Shown piece by piece: positions 9,126 to 18,793 of a stretch of 64,000 bases of DNA. Each line of letters begins with the position of its first letter. The first letter of the stretch is position 1. The translations under genes and the position numbers were made by a program. Source of the DNA: an uncultured Duodenibacillus sp. (GTDB lineage Bacteria; Pseudomonadota; Gammaproteobacteria; Burkholderiales; Burkholderiaceae_F); the NCBI GenBank assembly GCA_944390745.1, contig CALXQK010000020.1, positions 58,489 to 122,488 of the forward strand. The letters run 5' to 3'. Under the pieces are notes generated by a model. That model was not told where the DNA came from. It worked only from the letters and a program-made list of their open reading frames with translations, and did no database searches.

Positions 9126-9506
9126 CTAGAGCCAGGGCGCCTTTTCGCCTTCGCACATGACGCCGTCGGTCATCGTGAAGCCCTCGAGACTTCCGGCCTT
9201 GGTCTGGATGCAGATGAAGGTCATGCCCTTGTCAAGGGCGCGAATGGCGCGATGCCCCTCGGGGCGAACCACGAACCAGTCGCCGGCAGCAAGCGGCGCG
9301 ACCTCGCCGTCGATGTAGATTTCACCCGACCCCTCAAGCACGCCGTAGAGCTCTTCGTTCTTCGTGTGCTTGTGCACGAACGGAACGGCGGCGCCGGCCG
9401 GCAGCCGGTTGACGCTCACCTCGCAGCCGGTGAGCTCAAGCGCATTGTGCAGTTCTGTACGGCCGGCGGCGGGGTCGACCGAGATCTTCTGAAAGTTTTT
9501 CGACAT
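9126..9506 (-). CDS. Single-domain cupin protein
   Basis: A 126-residue cytoplasmic cupin. The motif HKHTKNEELYGVLEG (about 46-60) is the first metal-binding cupin box with two His and a Glu; PLAAGDWFVVRPEGHRA (about 71-87) is the second, with one His. It may be a small metal-dependent enzyme or sensor of unknown substrate. The start is set by AAGGAG nine bases before ATG 9504-9506, dropping 90 in-frame upstream codons that lie inside the marR gene. It is 82 bases downstream of the MarR-type gene on the same strand, so the two probably form one regulated unit. Confidence 0.85.
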   Translation of the reverse strand: MSKNFQKISVDPAAGRTELHNALELTGCEVSVNRLPAGAAVPFVHKHTKNEELYGVLEGSGEIYIDGEVAPLAAGDWFVVRPEGHRAIRALDKGMTFICIQTKAGSLEGFTMTDGVMCEGEKAPWL

Positions 9507-9588
9507 GATGCTTCTCCTTTTGAAAAATGCAGTCGAAGTGATTGCCTGGGATTGAGGAAGGCTTCGTCCGGGGCCGAGGCCCGGGGGC

Positions 9589-10062
9589 TCAGGGTCCGGT
9601 CCCTGCGTCCCCGGCCAGACGCCGGCACGCCAGGGCCAGCAGCCGGTCGAGCTCGCGGACGTTGTCTGCGCCGAGCGCGGACTCAAGCGCGGCGTCCATC
9701 TGTGCGGAGATCGATTCAAAAAGGCCTCGCAGCGACTCGCCCCGCGCGGTGAGCTCCACGCGCGAGGAGCGCGCATCTCCCGCGTTGGCCGTGCGGCGTA
9801 CGCAGCCTGCGGCCTCGAGCTTTTTCACGAGCGCCGTGATCGTGGCCTTCGTACGGCCGCTGGCGCGGGCAATGTCGCTCATCGTCGCCCCGGGATGGGC
9901 AAAGAGCACGACAAGCACGTCGCCGTGCGCGCAGGCAATGTCGTCAATGCCTGCGGCGCGCATGCGCGCCTCGATGAAGCACTTGAGCTGCGCCGACAGA
10001 CGGGCGGAAAAATGCGCCGTGCGGTAGTGGCTTGAGACGGCGCTGATGCTGGCTTCGGGCAT
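9589..10062 (-). CDS. MarR family transcriptional regulator
   Basis: A 157-residue winged-helix repressor. The HTH lies in ATMSDIARASGRTKATITALVKKLEAAG (about 59-86) and the wing in CVRRTANAGDARSSRVELT, where the DxRSxxV element is the MarR-family hallmark. MarR proteins usually repress their own operon and release DNA on binding small phenolic or oxidised ligands. The downstream cupin gene is the likely target. Two near-identical palindromic boxes in the upstream region (10072-10083, 10137-10150) are candidate operators. Arg/Ala-rich termini are ordinary for this GC content. Confidence 0.88.
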   Translation of the reverse strand: MPEASISAVSSHYRTAHFSARLSAQLKCFIEARMRAAGIDDIACAHGDVLVVLFAHPGATMSDIARASGRTKATITALVKKLEAAGCVRRTANAGDARSSRVELTARGESLRGLFESISAQMDAALESALGADNVRELDRLLALACRRLAGDAGTGP

Positions 10063-10071
10063 GATGTTTGG

Positions 10072-10083
10072 TTTGATGTCAAA
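10072..10083. promoter_or_regulatory. Candidate MarR operator, box 1
   Basis: TTTGATGTCAAA is a palindrome with 5-bp arms (TTTGA, TCAAA), 10 bases upstream of the marR start codon. Its core GATGTCAAA recurs at 10141-10149. Confidence 0.45.
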
Positions 10084-10130
10084 GTTTTCCGGCGCGCCGG
10101 CCGGGCGCTGCCATTGGGTTCCTTCGGCGC

Positions 10131-10150
10131 ATTATAGTTCGATGTCAAAC
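10131..10150 (-). promoter_or_regulatory. Candidate marR promoter -10 element with MarR operator box 2
   Basis: On the minus strand TATAAT (10136 down to 10131) is a perfect -10 hexamer, about 70 bases before the marR start. GTTCGATGTCAAAC (10137-10150), which shares GATGTCAAA with box 1, lies in the adjacent spacer, where a bound repressor would block polymerase. No good -35 hexamer is seen. Confidence 0.5.
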
Positions 10151-10267
10151 AAAATGGGGAGCGAAAGAGAAAGCCTCCCGGGGCTGGACGCCGGGATTGG
10201 CGGAAGAAGCCTCTCTCCCGGCGGCTCGTGCCGCTAGACCGGCGCCGGGCCGCTCACCGGCAGCCGC

Positions 10268-10318
10268 AAAAAAAAGGCCGGACGCGCGCCTTCGGGAAAA
10301 GGCGGCCGTCCGGCCTTC
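10268..10318 (-). terminator. Intrinsic terminator of guaA
   Basis: On the minus strand AAGGCCGGACG pairs with CGTCCGGCCTT, followed by six further T bases. It sits 16 bases past the guaA stop codon. Confidence 0.85.
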
Positions 10319-10333
10319 TGAAGAGGGGAAGCC

Positions 10334-11899
10334 TTATTCCCACTCAATCGTGGCAGGGGGTTTGCCCGAGACGTCGTAGACGACGCGGTTGATGCCCTTG
10401 ACCTCATTGATGATGCGGTTGGAGACCGTGCCCAGCAGCGAGTAGGGCAGCTCCGACCAGCGGGCCGTCATGAAGTCGCTCGTTTCCACCGAGCGCAGGC
10501 TCACCACCCAGTCGTAGGTGCGGCCGTCGCCCATGACGCCCACGCTCTTGACGGGCAGGAACACGACGAAGGCCTGGCTCACCTTGTCGTACCAGCCGGC
10601 CTTGCGCAGCTCCTCGATGAAGATGGCGTCGGCCTGGCGCAGCAAGTCGGCGTACTCGCGCTTGACCTCGCCCAGAATGCGCACGCCCAGACCCGGACCG
10701 GGGAAGGGGTGGCGGTAGACCATCTCGCGCGGCAGCCCGAGCTCGACGCCGAGCTCGCGCACCTCGTCCTTGAAGAGCGCGCGCAGCGGCTCGAGCAGCT
10801 TCAGGTGCAGCGTATCGGGCAGGCCGCCCACGTTGTGGTGGCTCTTGATCGTCTTGGCCTTCTTGGTCTTGGCGCCCGCCGACTCGATCACGTCGGGGTA
10901 GATCGTGCCCTGGGCCAGCCAGCGCGCGGCGGTGAGCTTTCCGGCCTCCTCCTGAAAGACGTTGACGAACTCGCGGCCGATGATCTTGCGCTTTTGCTCG
11001 GGATCCGTGACGCCGGCCAGAGCCGACATGAAGCGCTCCGTGGCGTCGACCACAATGAGCTTCATGCCCATGTTCTTTTCAAAGGTCTCGCGCACCTGCT
11101 CGCGCTCGTTGAGGCGCAGCAGGCCGTTGTCGACGAAGACGCACGTGAGCTTGTCGCCGATGGCGCGGTGAATGAGCGCGGCCGCAACCGAGCTGTCCAC
11201 GCCGCCCGAAAGACCGAGAATCACCTCGTCGTCGCCCACCTGCTCGCGAATCGAGGCCACGGCCTCGGCGATGTAGTCGCCCATCACCCAGTCGGGCGAG
11301 GCCTTGCAGATGTCCAGAACAAAGCGCTCGAGAATGCGGCGGCCCTGCACGGTGTGCGTCACCTCGGGGTGAAACTGCACGCCGTAGAAGCCCCGGGCCT
11401 CGTCGGCCATGCCCGCAATCGGGCACGAGGGGGTCGAGCACATCACCACGAAGCCCTCGGGCAGGCGCGAGACCTTGTCGCCGTGGCTCATCCAGACCTT
11501 GAGCATGCCCTCGCCCTGCGGACCCTTGAAGTCCTCGATGCCCTCAAGCAGGCGCGTGTGGTTGTGCGCGCGCACCTCGGCGTAGCCGAACTCGCGCTTG
11601 GCGCCGCTTTCAACCTTTCCGCCGAGCTGCTGGGCCATCGTCTGCATGCCGTAGCAGATGCCGAGCACCGGAACGCCCGCCGAGAAGACGGCCGGGCTCA
11701 CCTGGTCGGTGGACTCCTCATAGGCGCTCATGTGCGAGCCCGACAGAATGATGCCCTTGGGGTTGAATTCGCGGATGAAGTCGGCCGACACGTCGTTGGC
11801 GTGCACTTCGCAGTAAACGTGCGCCTCGCGCACGCGGCGCGCAATGAGCTGCGTGACCTGGCTGCCGAAGTCAAGAATGAGAATGCGATCGTGAGACAT
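10334..11899 (-). CDS. guaA: GMP synthase (glutamine-hydrolysing)
   Basis: A 521-residue cytoplasmic enzyme that converts XMP, ATP and glutamine to GMP, the last step of guanine nucleotide synthesis. The class I amidotransferase domain carries the nucleophile elbow GICYGMQ (Cys about 82) and the FHPEV catalytic His region. The ATP pyrophosphatase domain starts with the PP-loop GLSGGVDSS (about 229). The C-terminal dimerisation domain ends in the family-typical [18 protein letters not shown]. The length equals the E. coli enzyme (525). It lies downstream of guaB on the same strand with a 148-base gap. Confidence 0.97.
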   Translation of the reverse strand: MSHDRILILDFGSQVTQLIARRVREAHVYCEVHANDVSADFIREFNPKGIILSGSHMSAYEESTDQVSPAVFSAGVPVLGICYGMQTMAQQLGGKVESGAKREFGYAEVRAHNHTRLLEGIEDFKGPQGEGMLKVWMSHGDKVSRLPEGFVVMCSTPSCPIAGMADEARGFYGVQFHPEVTHTVQGRRILERFVLDICKASPDWVMGDYIAEAVASIREQVGDDEVILGLSGGVDSSVAAALIHRAIGDKLTCVFVDNGLLRLNEREQVRETFEKNMGMKLIVVDATERFMSALAGVTDPEQKRKIIGREFVNVFQEEAGKLTAARWLAQGTIYPDVIESAGAKTKKAKTIKSHHNVGGLPDTLHLKLLEPLRALFKDEVRELGVELGLPREMVYRHPFPGPGLGVRILGEVKREYADLLRQADAIFIEELRKAGWYDKVSQAFVVFLPVKSVGVMGDGRTYDWVVSLRSVETSDFMTARWSELPYSLLGTVSNRIINEVKGINRVVYDVSGKPPATIEWE

Positions 11900-12047
11900 G
11901 GTGAAAGCGAAAAGTGGGAGGCGACGGCCGGTCGTGCGGCGGGAAAATCGCGCAGTCCGGGCGTGCGGGGAGGCTTTAAAAAGGGAAAGATAGAAAAAGG
12001 CGGCGGCCCTTTTGCGGGGCGCGCCGCCATTTTAGCCGAGCCGCGGA

Positions 12048-13514
12048 CTAGTTTTCCTGACGGTAGTTCGGGGCTTCCTTGGTGATCTTCACGTCGTGGA
12101 CGTGGCTCTCGCGCCAGCCCGCGGCCGTGATCTCGACGAACTCGGCGCGCGAGCGCATGTCGTCGATCGTGCGGCAGCCGCAGTAGCCCATCGAGGAGCG
12201 CAGGCCGCCGGCCATCTGATAGAGGATGGTGACGACCGATCCCTTGAAGGGAACCATGCCCTCGATGCCCTCGGGCACGAGCTTGTCGAGGTTGCCCGAG
12301 TTGTTGTCCTGGAAGTAGCGGTCGGCCGAGCCGTGGAACATGGCGCCGAGCGAGCCCATGCCGCGGTAGGACTTGTAGGAGCGGCCCTGGTAGAGAATCA
12401 CTTCGCCCGGGGCCTCCTCGGTGCCGGCGAGCATGCCGCCCATCATCACGCAGTTGGCGCCCGCGGCGATGGCCTTGGCGATGTCGCCCGAGAAGCGGAT
12501 GCCGCCGTCGGCGATGAGCGGAACGCCCGTGCCCTCAAGCGCCTCGGCCACGTTGCTGATGGCCGAGATCTGGGGAACGCCGACGCCGGCGACGATGCGC
12601 GTCGTGCAGATCGAGCCCGGGCCGATGCCCACCTTCACGGCGTCGGCGCCGTGATCGACGAGCGCGCGGGCCGCGGCGCCCGTGGCGATGTTGCCGCCGA
12701 TCACCTGCAGGTTGGGATAGTTCTTCTTCACCCAGGCCACGCGGTCGAGCACGCCCTTGCTGTGGCCGTGGGCGGTGTCGACCACCACGACGTCGACGCC
12801 GGCCTCGACGAGCAGCTCAAGGCGCTCCTCGGTGCCCTTGCCCACGCCGATCGAGGCGCCGGCAAGAAGCTTGCCGTCCTTGTCCTTGGCCGCGAAGGGA
12901 TGTTCGGTGGCCTTGACGATGTCCTTGACGGTGATCAGACCCGAGAGATTGAAGTCGCGGTCGACGACGAGAACGCGCTCGAGGCGGTTTTCGTGCATCA
13001 GGCGCTTGGCCTCCTCAAGGCTTGCGCCCTCCTCAACCGTGACGAGCCGCTCGCGCGGGGTCATGATCTCGCGCACTGGAGCCTCCATGCGCGACTCAAA
13101 GCGCAGGTCGCGGTTGGTGACCATGCCGAGCACGCGGCGTCCCTCAACCACGGGCACGCCGCTGATGCGGTGCTCCTGGCACATGCGGATCACGTCGCCC
13201 ACGAGCATGTCCGGGCCCACCGTGATCGGGTCGCTCACGACGCCCGACTCATGGCGCTTGACCTTGGCGACCTCGGCGGCCTGCTGCTGGGCGGTCATGT
13301 TCTTGTGGATGATGCCCACGCCGCCCTCCTGGGCCATGGCAATGGCCAGGCGGCTTTCGCTCACCGTATCCATGGCGGCCGAAATCATCGGAATGTTGAT
13401 GGTCAGGTCGCGGGTGAGCTTGGTCGTCAGAACGACATCGCGGGGGAGAACTTCAGAATAGGCGGGGACGAGCAGAACGTCGTCGAAGGTGAGTGCCTTT
13501 TGGAGCAGTCGCAT
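12048..13514 (-). CDS. guaB: IMP dehydrogenase
   Basis: A 488-residue enzyme that oxidises IMP to XMP with NAD+, the committed step to GMP. The TIM-barrel fold is interrupted by two CBS domains (about residues 90-205, with [10 protein letters not shown]). The catalytic cysteine lies in [11 protein letters not shown], and GYCGCRTI near the C-terminus is conserved. I set the start at ATG 13512-13514 ([18 protein letters not shown]), the exact family N-terminus; a longer in-frame extension of 51 codons has no homology and contains the upstream tandem repeat. guaA follows downstream. Confidence 0.96.
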   Translation of the reverse strand: MRLLQKALTFDDVLLVPAYSEVLPRDVVLTTKLTRDLTINIPMISAAMDTVSESRLAIAMAQEGGVGIIHKNMTAQQQAAEVAKVKRHESGVVSDPITVGPDMLVGDVIRMCQEHRISGVPVVEGRRVLGMVTNRDLRFESRMEAPVREIMTPRERLVTVEEGASLEEAKRLMHENRLERVLVVDRDFNLSGLITVKDIVKATEHPFAAKDKDGKLLAGASIGVGKGTEERLELLVEAGVDVVVVDTAHGHSKGVLDRVAWVKKNYPNLQVIGGNIATGAAARALVDHGADAVKVGIGPGSICTTRIVAGVGVPQISAISNVAEALEGTGVPLIADGGIRFSGDIAKAIAAGANCVMMGGMLAGTEEAPGEVILYQGRSYKSYRGMGSLGAMFHGSADRYFQDNNSGNLDKLVPEGIEGMVPFKGSVVTILYQMAGGLRSSMGYCGCRTIDDMRSRAEFVEITAAGWRESHVHDVKITKEAPNYRQEN

Positions 13515-13555
13515 GGTGTCAACCTCGGGTGCAAAAAAAAAACGGAGCGTGCCGT

Positions 13556-13585
13556 CCGACATTGCATCGGCCGACATTGCATCGG
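13556..13585. repeat. Perfect tandem 15-bp repeat in the guaB leader
   Basis: CCGACATTGCATCGG occurs twice without spacing, 42 to 71 bases upstream of the guaB start. Each unit has inverted ends (CCGA/TCGG). A TAGAAT -10-like hexamer on the minus strand lies just upstream (13607-13612), so the repeat would be at the start of the transcript or an operator. Confidence 0.6.
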
Positions 13586-13688
13586 CGTGTTCTCGGTTAA
13601 CGTTTAATTCTAACACGCCGAGGCGCCGCCCGGCTTCCCCGACCTGCGCAAAGCGCCCCGGCCGCATTCCGGGGCCCGCCAGTTGCGG

Positions 13689-14009
13689 CTAGGTCTCGAG
13701 CGGCTTGATGAGCTGGTGAATGCTGCCGTGGCGCGGACGCGGCGCGGGACTGTCCTTGTGCTGCGCCCGGAGCCGGCGCGCGGTCATGGGGTCGACGAGC
13801 AGCGGCGCGCCCGCATCCACCCGGTCGCCGTCAAAAAGAGCGGTCTCAGGCGAGGCCTTGCGGCCGCACACGCCCCAGGCCGGAATGCGCGCGGGATCAA
13901 GGCCGGCGAGAACTGCCGCATCGCGCACGACGGCGCCCTCGGGAAGTTCGACCGTTTGAAGCGTGACGACGCCCTCGGGGGCGGAGATGGTCGCAACGGA
14001 GATTTTCAT
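13689..14009 (-). CDS. rnfH: RnfH family ubiquitin-fold protein
   Basis: A protein of about 106 residues of the RnfH (UPF0125) family, a beta-grasp fold of unclear function. The features are the strand MKISVATISAPEGVVTLQTV, the segment ALFDGDRVDAGAPLLVDP (about 58-75) and MTARRLRAQ, which correspond to [23 protein letters not shown] in E. coli RnfH. In many Burkholderiales rnfH sits beside guaB, as here. No Rnf complex genes are nearby, so the name reflects family only. The start is uncertain: MKIS at 14009, or MNRRAMKIS five codons earlier at 14024. Neither has a good ribosome binding site. Confidence 0.8.
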   Translation of the reverse strand: MKISVATISAPEGVVTLQTVELPEGAVVRDAAVLAGLDPARIPAWGVCGRKASPETALFDGDRVDAGAPLLVDPMTARRLRAQHKDSPAPRPRHGSIHQLIKPLET

Positions 14010-14200
14010 GGCGCGGCGGTTCATAGGCTTCGCGCGCCGGGCCTGCGCGCGCGAAGAGAAAAGAAGGGAGGTGGGGCGGGGGTCCGGCAGAAGGCTCAAA
14101 AAAGGGGATCTGCGCGGCGGGAGGCTTGAGGCCTCGCCGGGCAAATCCCCCTGCCGCCAGATGGCATCGGCCTTCAGGGACCGTTTTGGGATCCGGGTGC

Positions 14201-15229
14201 CTAGATCACCACGCAGCCGGGCTCGCCCTCGGGGCGGCGCACGATGCTGCCGATGCGGTAGACGGTCTCGCCCTGGTCCTTGAAGAGCGCCATCGCGCGG
14301 TCGGCGTCCTCGGGCGCGACGATCACCGCCATGCCGATGCCGTTGTTGAAGACGCGGTGCATCTCGTGGGGGTCGATGTTGCCCTTTTCCTCGAGCCAGT
14401 CGAAGATGGCCGGCCGCTTCCAGGAGTCCGAGTTGACGACGCACTGCATCGAGTCGGGCAGCACGCGCGGAATGTTCTCGATGAGGCCGCCCCCGGTGAT
14501 GTGGGCCATGCCCTTGATCTTCACGGACTTCATCACCTCGAGCACCTGGCGCACGTAGATGCGCGTGGGCTCCATGGCGCGGTCGGCAAGCGTCGCGCCG
14601 TCAAAGGGCATCGACCAGTCCGCGCCCGAAACCTCAACGACCTTGCGGATGAGCGAAAAGCCGTTGGAGTGCGGGCCCGAGCTTGCCAGTCCGAGCACGA
14701 TGTCGCCCTCGGCGATCGTGCGGCCGTCGATGATCTCGTCCTTTTCAACAATGCCCACGGCAAAGCCCGCGAGGTCGTACTCGCCCTCGGGATACATGCC
14801 GGGCATCTCGGCCGTCTCGCCGCCGATGAGGGCGCAGCCGGCGAGCTCGCAGCCGTGCGCAATGCCCTTGACGACGCGCTCGGCCGTGTCGACGTCGAGC
14901 TTGCCGCAGCCGAAGTAGTCAAGGAAAAAGAGGCTGCGCGCGCCCTGCACGAGAATGTCGTTGACGCTCATGGCCACCAGATCCTGTCCGACGGTGTCGT
15001 GGCGGTTGAGCTGCATGGCGAGCACGAGCTTGGTGCCCACGCCGTCGGTGCCCGAGACGAGCACGGGATTCTTGTACTCCCTGCTGATCTCAAAGAGAGC
15101 GCCGAAGCCGCCGATCGAGCCGAGCACGCCCGGGATCATGGTGCGCCTTGCGGCGGGCTTGATGCGTTCGACGAGTTCGTCGCCGGCGTCAATCGACACG
15201 CCGGCAGCTGCATAGGAAAGTTGAGTCAT
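14201..15229 (-). CDS. purM: Phosphoribosylformylglycinamidine cyclo-ligase (AIR synthetase)
   Basis: A 342-residue cytoplasmic enzyme that closes FGAM to aminoimidazole ribotide with ATP, step five of purine synthesis. The N-terminus carries the family sequence [34 protein letters not shown] (about 60-73), [21 protein letters not shown] (about 135) and [15 protein letters not shown] (about 173) are diagnostic ATP- and substrate-binding motifs. The length matches E. coli PurM (345). It is divergent from hda, as in many beta- and gammaproteobacteria, and in the same orientation as rnfH, guaB and guaA. Confidence 0.96.
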   Translation of the reverse strand: MTQLSYAAAGVSIDAGDELVERIKPAARRTMIPGVLGSIGGFGALFEISREYKNPVLVSGTDGVGTKLVLAMQLNRHDTVGQDLVAMSVNDILVQGARSLFFLDYFGCGKLDVDTAERVVKGIAHGCELAGCALIGGETAEMPGMYPEGEYDLAGFAVGIVEKDEIIDGRTIAEGDIVLGLASSGPHSNGFSLIRKVVEVSGADWSMPFDGATLADRAMEPTRIYVRQVLEVMKSVKIKGMAHITGGGLIENIPRVLPDSMQCVVNSDSWKRPAIFDWLEEKGNIDPHEMHRVFNNGIGMAVIVAPEDADRAMALFKDQGETVYRIGSIVRRPEGEPGCVVI

Positions 15230-15522
15230 GGTCAGAAAGGATCCGGGAATTTGATCGTGAAGGGCCGTCCGCCGGCCCCGTGCGCGGAGAGCCTGGGCGG
15301 GCTTGAGTCGGCCGAAAATGAGCCGCGCCCCGGGCGCCTTTGGGAGCCGGGCGTACTTTGAGGGCGCTGCGCGCTAAACTTGCGTCACGCGCCGACGGGC
15401 TCAATCTAGGCATTTTAGCCCAAGGCGCGGCGCCTGCATGCAGACTCGCGCAGGCCGCGCCCGCCTCGAGGGGGCGCCCGAAGCTTCTCAAACCCACGGT
15501 TCAGGATCAACTGGCGGCAGAC
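15230..15522. promoter_or_regulatory. Divergent promoter region between purM and hda
   Basis: A 293-base gap between genes that diverge. It must hold promoters for both. No PurR-like palindrome or clear sigma-70 pair could be picked out by eye. A plus-strand reading frame in phase with hda runs through half of it but lacks family similarity. Confidence 0.5.
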
Positions 15523-16227
15523 GTGCTCAGACAACCCACGCAGCAGCTTGCGCTTGACCTCGTCGAGCCCGAGGCTCCGACGCTGGACAATTTTGTCGTC
15601 GGCGACAACGCCGAGCTCATCGCGTGCCTGCGGCAGTGTCTGCGCGGCGAGGGGCCGCAGTTCATCTACATCTGGGGGCCGCCCGCAAGCGGCCGCACGC
15701 ATCTGCTCAGAAGCCTCACCCCGAGCCAGCGCTGGCGCGTGCCGGAGTTTGATCCGGCCGTCGTCCTCTATACGGTCGACAACGTTGAGCAGCTCGACGA
15801 TGAGGATCTCGAGAGGCTCTTTCACCTCATGAACGCCGTCAGAAGCCGCCCCGGCACGCGTCTGGTCGCCGCAGGCGCCGGGCCCGCCGCGCAGCTGTCG
15901 ATCCGCGAGGACGTGCGCACGCGGCTTTGCTGGGGGCTCTCCTACCGGGTGCGCTATCTGCCCGATGCCCTTGCCGAGGCCGAGTTCGTGCGGCAGGCCC
16001 GCGCCCGCGGGCTTGAGATTTCGCCCGAGGCCGCCCGCTGGGTGAGCGAGCATGTGCCGCGCGACATGCGGGGACTTCGGGACTTCCTCGATAAAATGGA
16101 CCGCCGCTCGATGCAGACCAAGCGGCGCGTGAGTTTTTCCCTTTTAAACGAATGCCTGCAGAGCCTTGAGGCCGACCGCAGGCATGCGACGCAACTGCCG
16201 CGCCAGGCGGCCGTAAGAAAACCATGA
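15523..16227 (+). CDS. hda: DnaA regulatory inactivator Hda
   Basis: A DnaA-paralogue AAA+ protein of about 234 residues that, with the sliding clamp, stimulates hydrolysis of DnaA-bound ATP after initiation. RQPTQQLALDL near the N-terminus is the clamp-binding plus entry motif (QLALDL), followed by PTLDNFVVGDNAEL. The Walker A is GPPASGRTHLL and Walker B-like TVDNVEQLDDED. I chose GTG 15523-15525, which places QLALDL about seven residues in, as in relatives; an ATG at 15340 would add 61 unrelated residues. The stop overlaps the next gene by ATGA. Confidence 0.85.
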   Translation: MLRQPTQQLALDLVEPEAPTLDNFVVGDNAELIACLRQCLRGEGPQFIYIWGPPASGRTHLLRSLTPSQRWRVPEFDPAVVLYTVDNVEQLDDEDLERLFHLMNAVRSRPGTRLVAAGAGPAAQLSIREDVRTRLCWGLSYRVRYLPDALAEAEFVRQARARGLEISPEAARWVSEHVPRDMRGLRDFLDKMDRRSMQTKRRVSFSLLNECLQSLEADRRHATQLPRQAAVRKP

Positions 16228-16970
16228 AGCTTGCTGTCTTTGACCTTGACCACACGCTGCTGCCGCTTGACTCCGGAGAGATGTGGGTGCGCTGGCTTAC
16301 CTCCCGCGCCGGGCTCGATCCCGTGCCGGTGACCGCGCAGCTTGAGCGCTTTGCCCGCGAATACCGCGCCGGGGTCATCGACATCAACGACTTCGAGTCG
16401 TTTCAGATGCGCTTTCTCGCGCAGTTTCCGCGCGCGTTTCTCAACGTCTCGCTAGCCGAATACCTCGAGGCCGTCATCGACCCGGCGCTGCCGGCGGCCT
16501 CGCGCAGGCTCGTCGAGCACTACGCCACGACCGGCGCGCACACGGCGCTGTGCACGGCCACCTACAGCTTCGTGTCGGGGGCCGTTGCCCGGCGCCTCGG
16601 CATCGACTGGGTGCTCGCCGTGCAGGCCGAGGAAAACGACAAGGGCGAGTTCACCGGACGCCTTGCAGGCGCGCCGTCCTACGCCGAGGGCAAGATCGAC
16701 TACGTGCGCGCGCTCATCAAGCGCTGTCTTGAAAAGGGCGAAAAGCTCGAGGAGCTTGCCTTTTACTCGGACTCAATCGCCGACAAGCCGCTTTTTGACT
16801 TTGTCGAGCGCCTGGGCGGCGTCTGCCGGGCCGTCAATCCCGATGAAAAGCTCGCGCAGGAGGCCAGACGCCGCGACTGGGAGGTGATTTTCACCTACGG
16901 CGACGAGGAGCTTGCGCACTGGAGGGCCGTGGGAAGGCGCCTCATGCAGTCCGCCCCGGGAGCGGCCTGA
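16224..16970 (+). CDS. HAD-IB family hydrolase (phosphoserine phosphatase-like)
   Basis: A 248-residue cytoplasmic HAD phosphatase. Motif I is FDLDHTLLP (Asp7 and Asp9), motif II CTATYSF (Thr after LCTA, about 110), and motif III/IV is in FYSDSIADKPLF (about 187), with a lysine in the preceding GKIDYV. The IB subfamily includes SerB and related phosphomonoesterases. The exact substrate is not readable. The ATG overlaps the hda stop codon, so the two are translationally coupled. Many betaproteobacteria have the same hda-HAD-pcnB-folK order. Confidence 0.88.
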   Translation: MKLAVFDLDHTLLPLDSGEMWVRWLTSRAGLDPVPVTAQLERFAREYRAGVIDINDFESFQMRFLAQFPRAFLNVSLAEYLEAVIDPALPAASRRLVEHYATTGAHTALCTATYSFVSGAVARRLGIDWVLAVQAEENDKGEFTGRLAGAPSYAEGKIDYVRALIKRCLEKGEKLEELAFYSDSIADKPLFDFVERLGGVCRAVNPDEKLAQEARRRDWEVIFTYGDEELAHWRAVGRRLMQSAPGAA

Positions 16971-17055
16971 ATGCGCTCAATGTCGTGCGGGCGGCATGCC
17001 GATTGCGGCGCGGGCGTGCAGCGCGCGGTGAAGAAGAAATTTGTTGGAGCAGCAA

Positions 17056-18792
17056 GTGTTTGATTACGTCAAGAAAATCGTGTCGGGATTCTGCGCACGG
17101 CGCCGCCGCGAGGAGCCCAACCGCACGCCGCGCATCATCGGCCCCGAGGAGCACGGCATTGATCCCGACAAGGTGAGCCGCGCCGCAAGACGCACCTGCG
17201 AACTGCTGCAGGCGCGCGGCTTTCAGGCCTACGTCGTCGGCGGCGCCGTGCGCGACCTGCTTCTGGGCGTCACGCCCAAGGACTTTGACGTCGCCACCAA
17301 CGCCACGCCCGAGCAGGTCAAGCGCTCGCAGCGCCGCGCCTACATCATCGGACGGCGATTTCGGCTCGTGCACGTCGTCTTCGGCGATGAGATCATCGAG
17401 TGCTCGACCTTCCGGGCGCTCGACGCCGCGGGCGTGCGCAAGGACGCCACCGGGCGCGTGGTGAGCGACAACGTCTTCGGCGAAATGTGGGAGGACGCCG
17501 CGCGGCGCGACTTCACCATCAACGCCATGTACTACGACCCGGCCACGCAGCAGGTCTACGACTACCACGGCGGCTTTGAGGACATCGGGCGCCGGCGTCT
17601 GGCGATGATCGGCGACCCGGTCGAGCGCTACCGCGAGGATCCGGTGCGCATGATGCGCGCCGTGCGCATCGCCGCAAAGCTCGGCTTTACGATGGACCGC
17701 GAGACCGAGCGCGCCATCCCGAAGATGGCCCGGGCGCTGGAAAACGTCCCCGCCGCGCGCCTTTTTGACGAGGTGATGAAGCTCTTTACGAGCGGGCATG
17801 CCGAGGCGTGCCTCGTGAAGCTGCGCGCCGAGGGACTGCACCGCTCGCTGCTGCCGATGCTCGACGTCATCCTCGACGAGGAGGAGGGCGAGAAGTTTCT
17901 CATGCTCGCGCTGCGACGCACCGATGAGCGCATTGCCGCGGGCAAGAAGATCTCGCCGGCCTTTTTGTTCGCCACCCTGCTGTGGCCGCAGGTTCACAAG
18001 CGCTGGGAGAGCTATCAGCAGCGCCAGGGCATGATCCGCTCCAGGGCGCTTTTCGCCGCCGCCGAGGACGTCATCGCCACGCAGTGCCAGAAGCTGGCGA
18101 TTCAAAACCGGTTTGTGGCCGACATCAAGCTCATCTGGATGCTGCAGCTGCGCTTTGAGCGCCGCACGGGCAAGAATCCCTACACGCTCGTCGCCCACCC
18201 GAAGTACCGTGCGGGGTACGACTTCATGCTTCTGAGAAGCTTGCTCGGGCACGTGCCCGCAGCGCTCGTCTCCTGGTGGGACGCCTTTGCGCAGGCCGAC
18301 GAGGACGTGCGCGCGCAGATGGTCGCGGAAATGGAGCGCGAGGCGCGCCGCACGGCCGCCCAGGCCCGCGCGGGCAGCCGCAGGCGCCGTGAGGAGGCCG
18401 AGCTTCAAAGCGAGGAGGAGCTGCTTGCGCGCGTTGAAATGGATCGCGAAAACGCAGGCGCCTCCCGCCGCCGCTCCCGCAGGGCGCAGGGCGCAGCCGA
18501 TGCGCCCGCGCAGGCCGACGCGGCCGCACCTGGCGAGGAAGAGGCCGCAGCGCCCGCGAAGTCCCGCCGCCGGCGCCGCCGCTCCGGCAGGAAGACCGCC
18601 GCAGGCGAGGCGCCCGTCGTGATCGAGCCCGCCGCCGCGCAGCCGCCGGCTTCTGCCGCTGAGACCGGCGGCAGCGACGGGCCCGCCGAGGGCGCCCCGG
18701 ACCCGGGACAGGCCGACGACTCCGCCGGCAAGAGCCGCCGCCGGCGCCGCCGCAAGCCCCGTCCCCAGATGACCGACGCCGAGGGGCTCTGA
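17056..18792 (+). CDS. pcnB: Poly(A) polymerase I
   Basis: This class II nucleotidyltransferase adds 3' poly(A) tails that promote RNA decay. VVGGAVRDLLLGVTPKDFDVATNATPEQV (about 55-83) contains the GG and DxD catalytic motifs, and RRDFTINAMYYD and REDPVRMMRAVRIAAKLGF are family signatures that separate it from CCA-adding enzymes. From about residue 445 the tail is low-complexity Ala/Arg/Pro with two SRRRRRR clusters, probably an RNA-binding disordered region longer than in E. coli. I prefer the GTG at 17056-17058 (GGAG six bases before); TTG codons at 17041 and 17044 are alternatives. Confidence 0.93.
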   Translation: MFDYVKKIVSGFCARRRREEPNRTPRIIGPEEHGIDPDKVSRAARRTCELLQARGFQAYVVGGAVRDLLLGVTPKDFDVATNATPEQVKRSQRRAYIIGRRFRLVHVVFGDEIIECSTFRALDAAGVRKDATGRVVSDNVFGEMWEDAARRDFTINAMYYDPATQQVYDYHGGFEDIGRRRLAMIGDPVERYREDPVRMMRAVRIAAKLGFTMDRETERAIPKMARALENVPAARLFDEVMKLFTSGHAEACLVKLRAEGLHRSLLPMLDVILDEEEGEKFLMLALRRTDERIAAGKKISPAFLFATLLWPQVHKRWESYQQRQGMIRSRALFAAAEDVIATQCQKLAIQNRFVADIKLIWMLQLRFERRTGKNPYTLVAHPKYRAGYDFMLLRSLLGHVPAALVSWWDAFAQADEDVRAQMVAEMEREARRTAAQARAGSRRRREEAELQSEEELLARVEMDRENAGASRRRSRRAQGAADAPAQADAAAPGEEEAAAPAKSRRRRRRSGRKTAAGEAPVVIEPAAAQPPASAAETGGSDGPAEGAPDPGQADDSAGKSRRRRRRKPRPQMTDAEGL

Positions 18793-18793
18793 C

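Noticed and set aside
10709-12085. Very long plus-strand frames opposite guaA, guaB, purM and other genes
   Set aside because: In GC-rich DNA the complement of a real gene is often open; their His/Ala/Gly/Arg-rich translations match no family.
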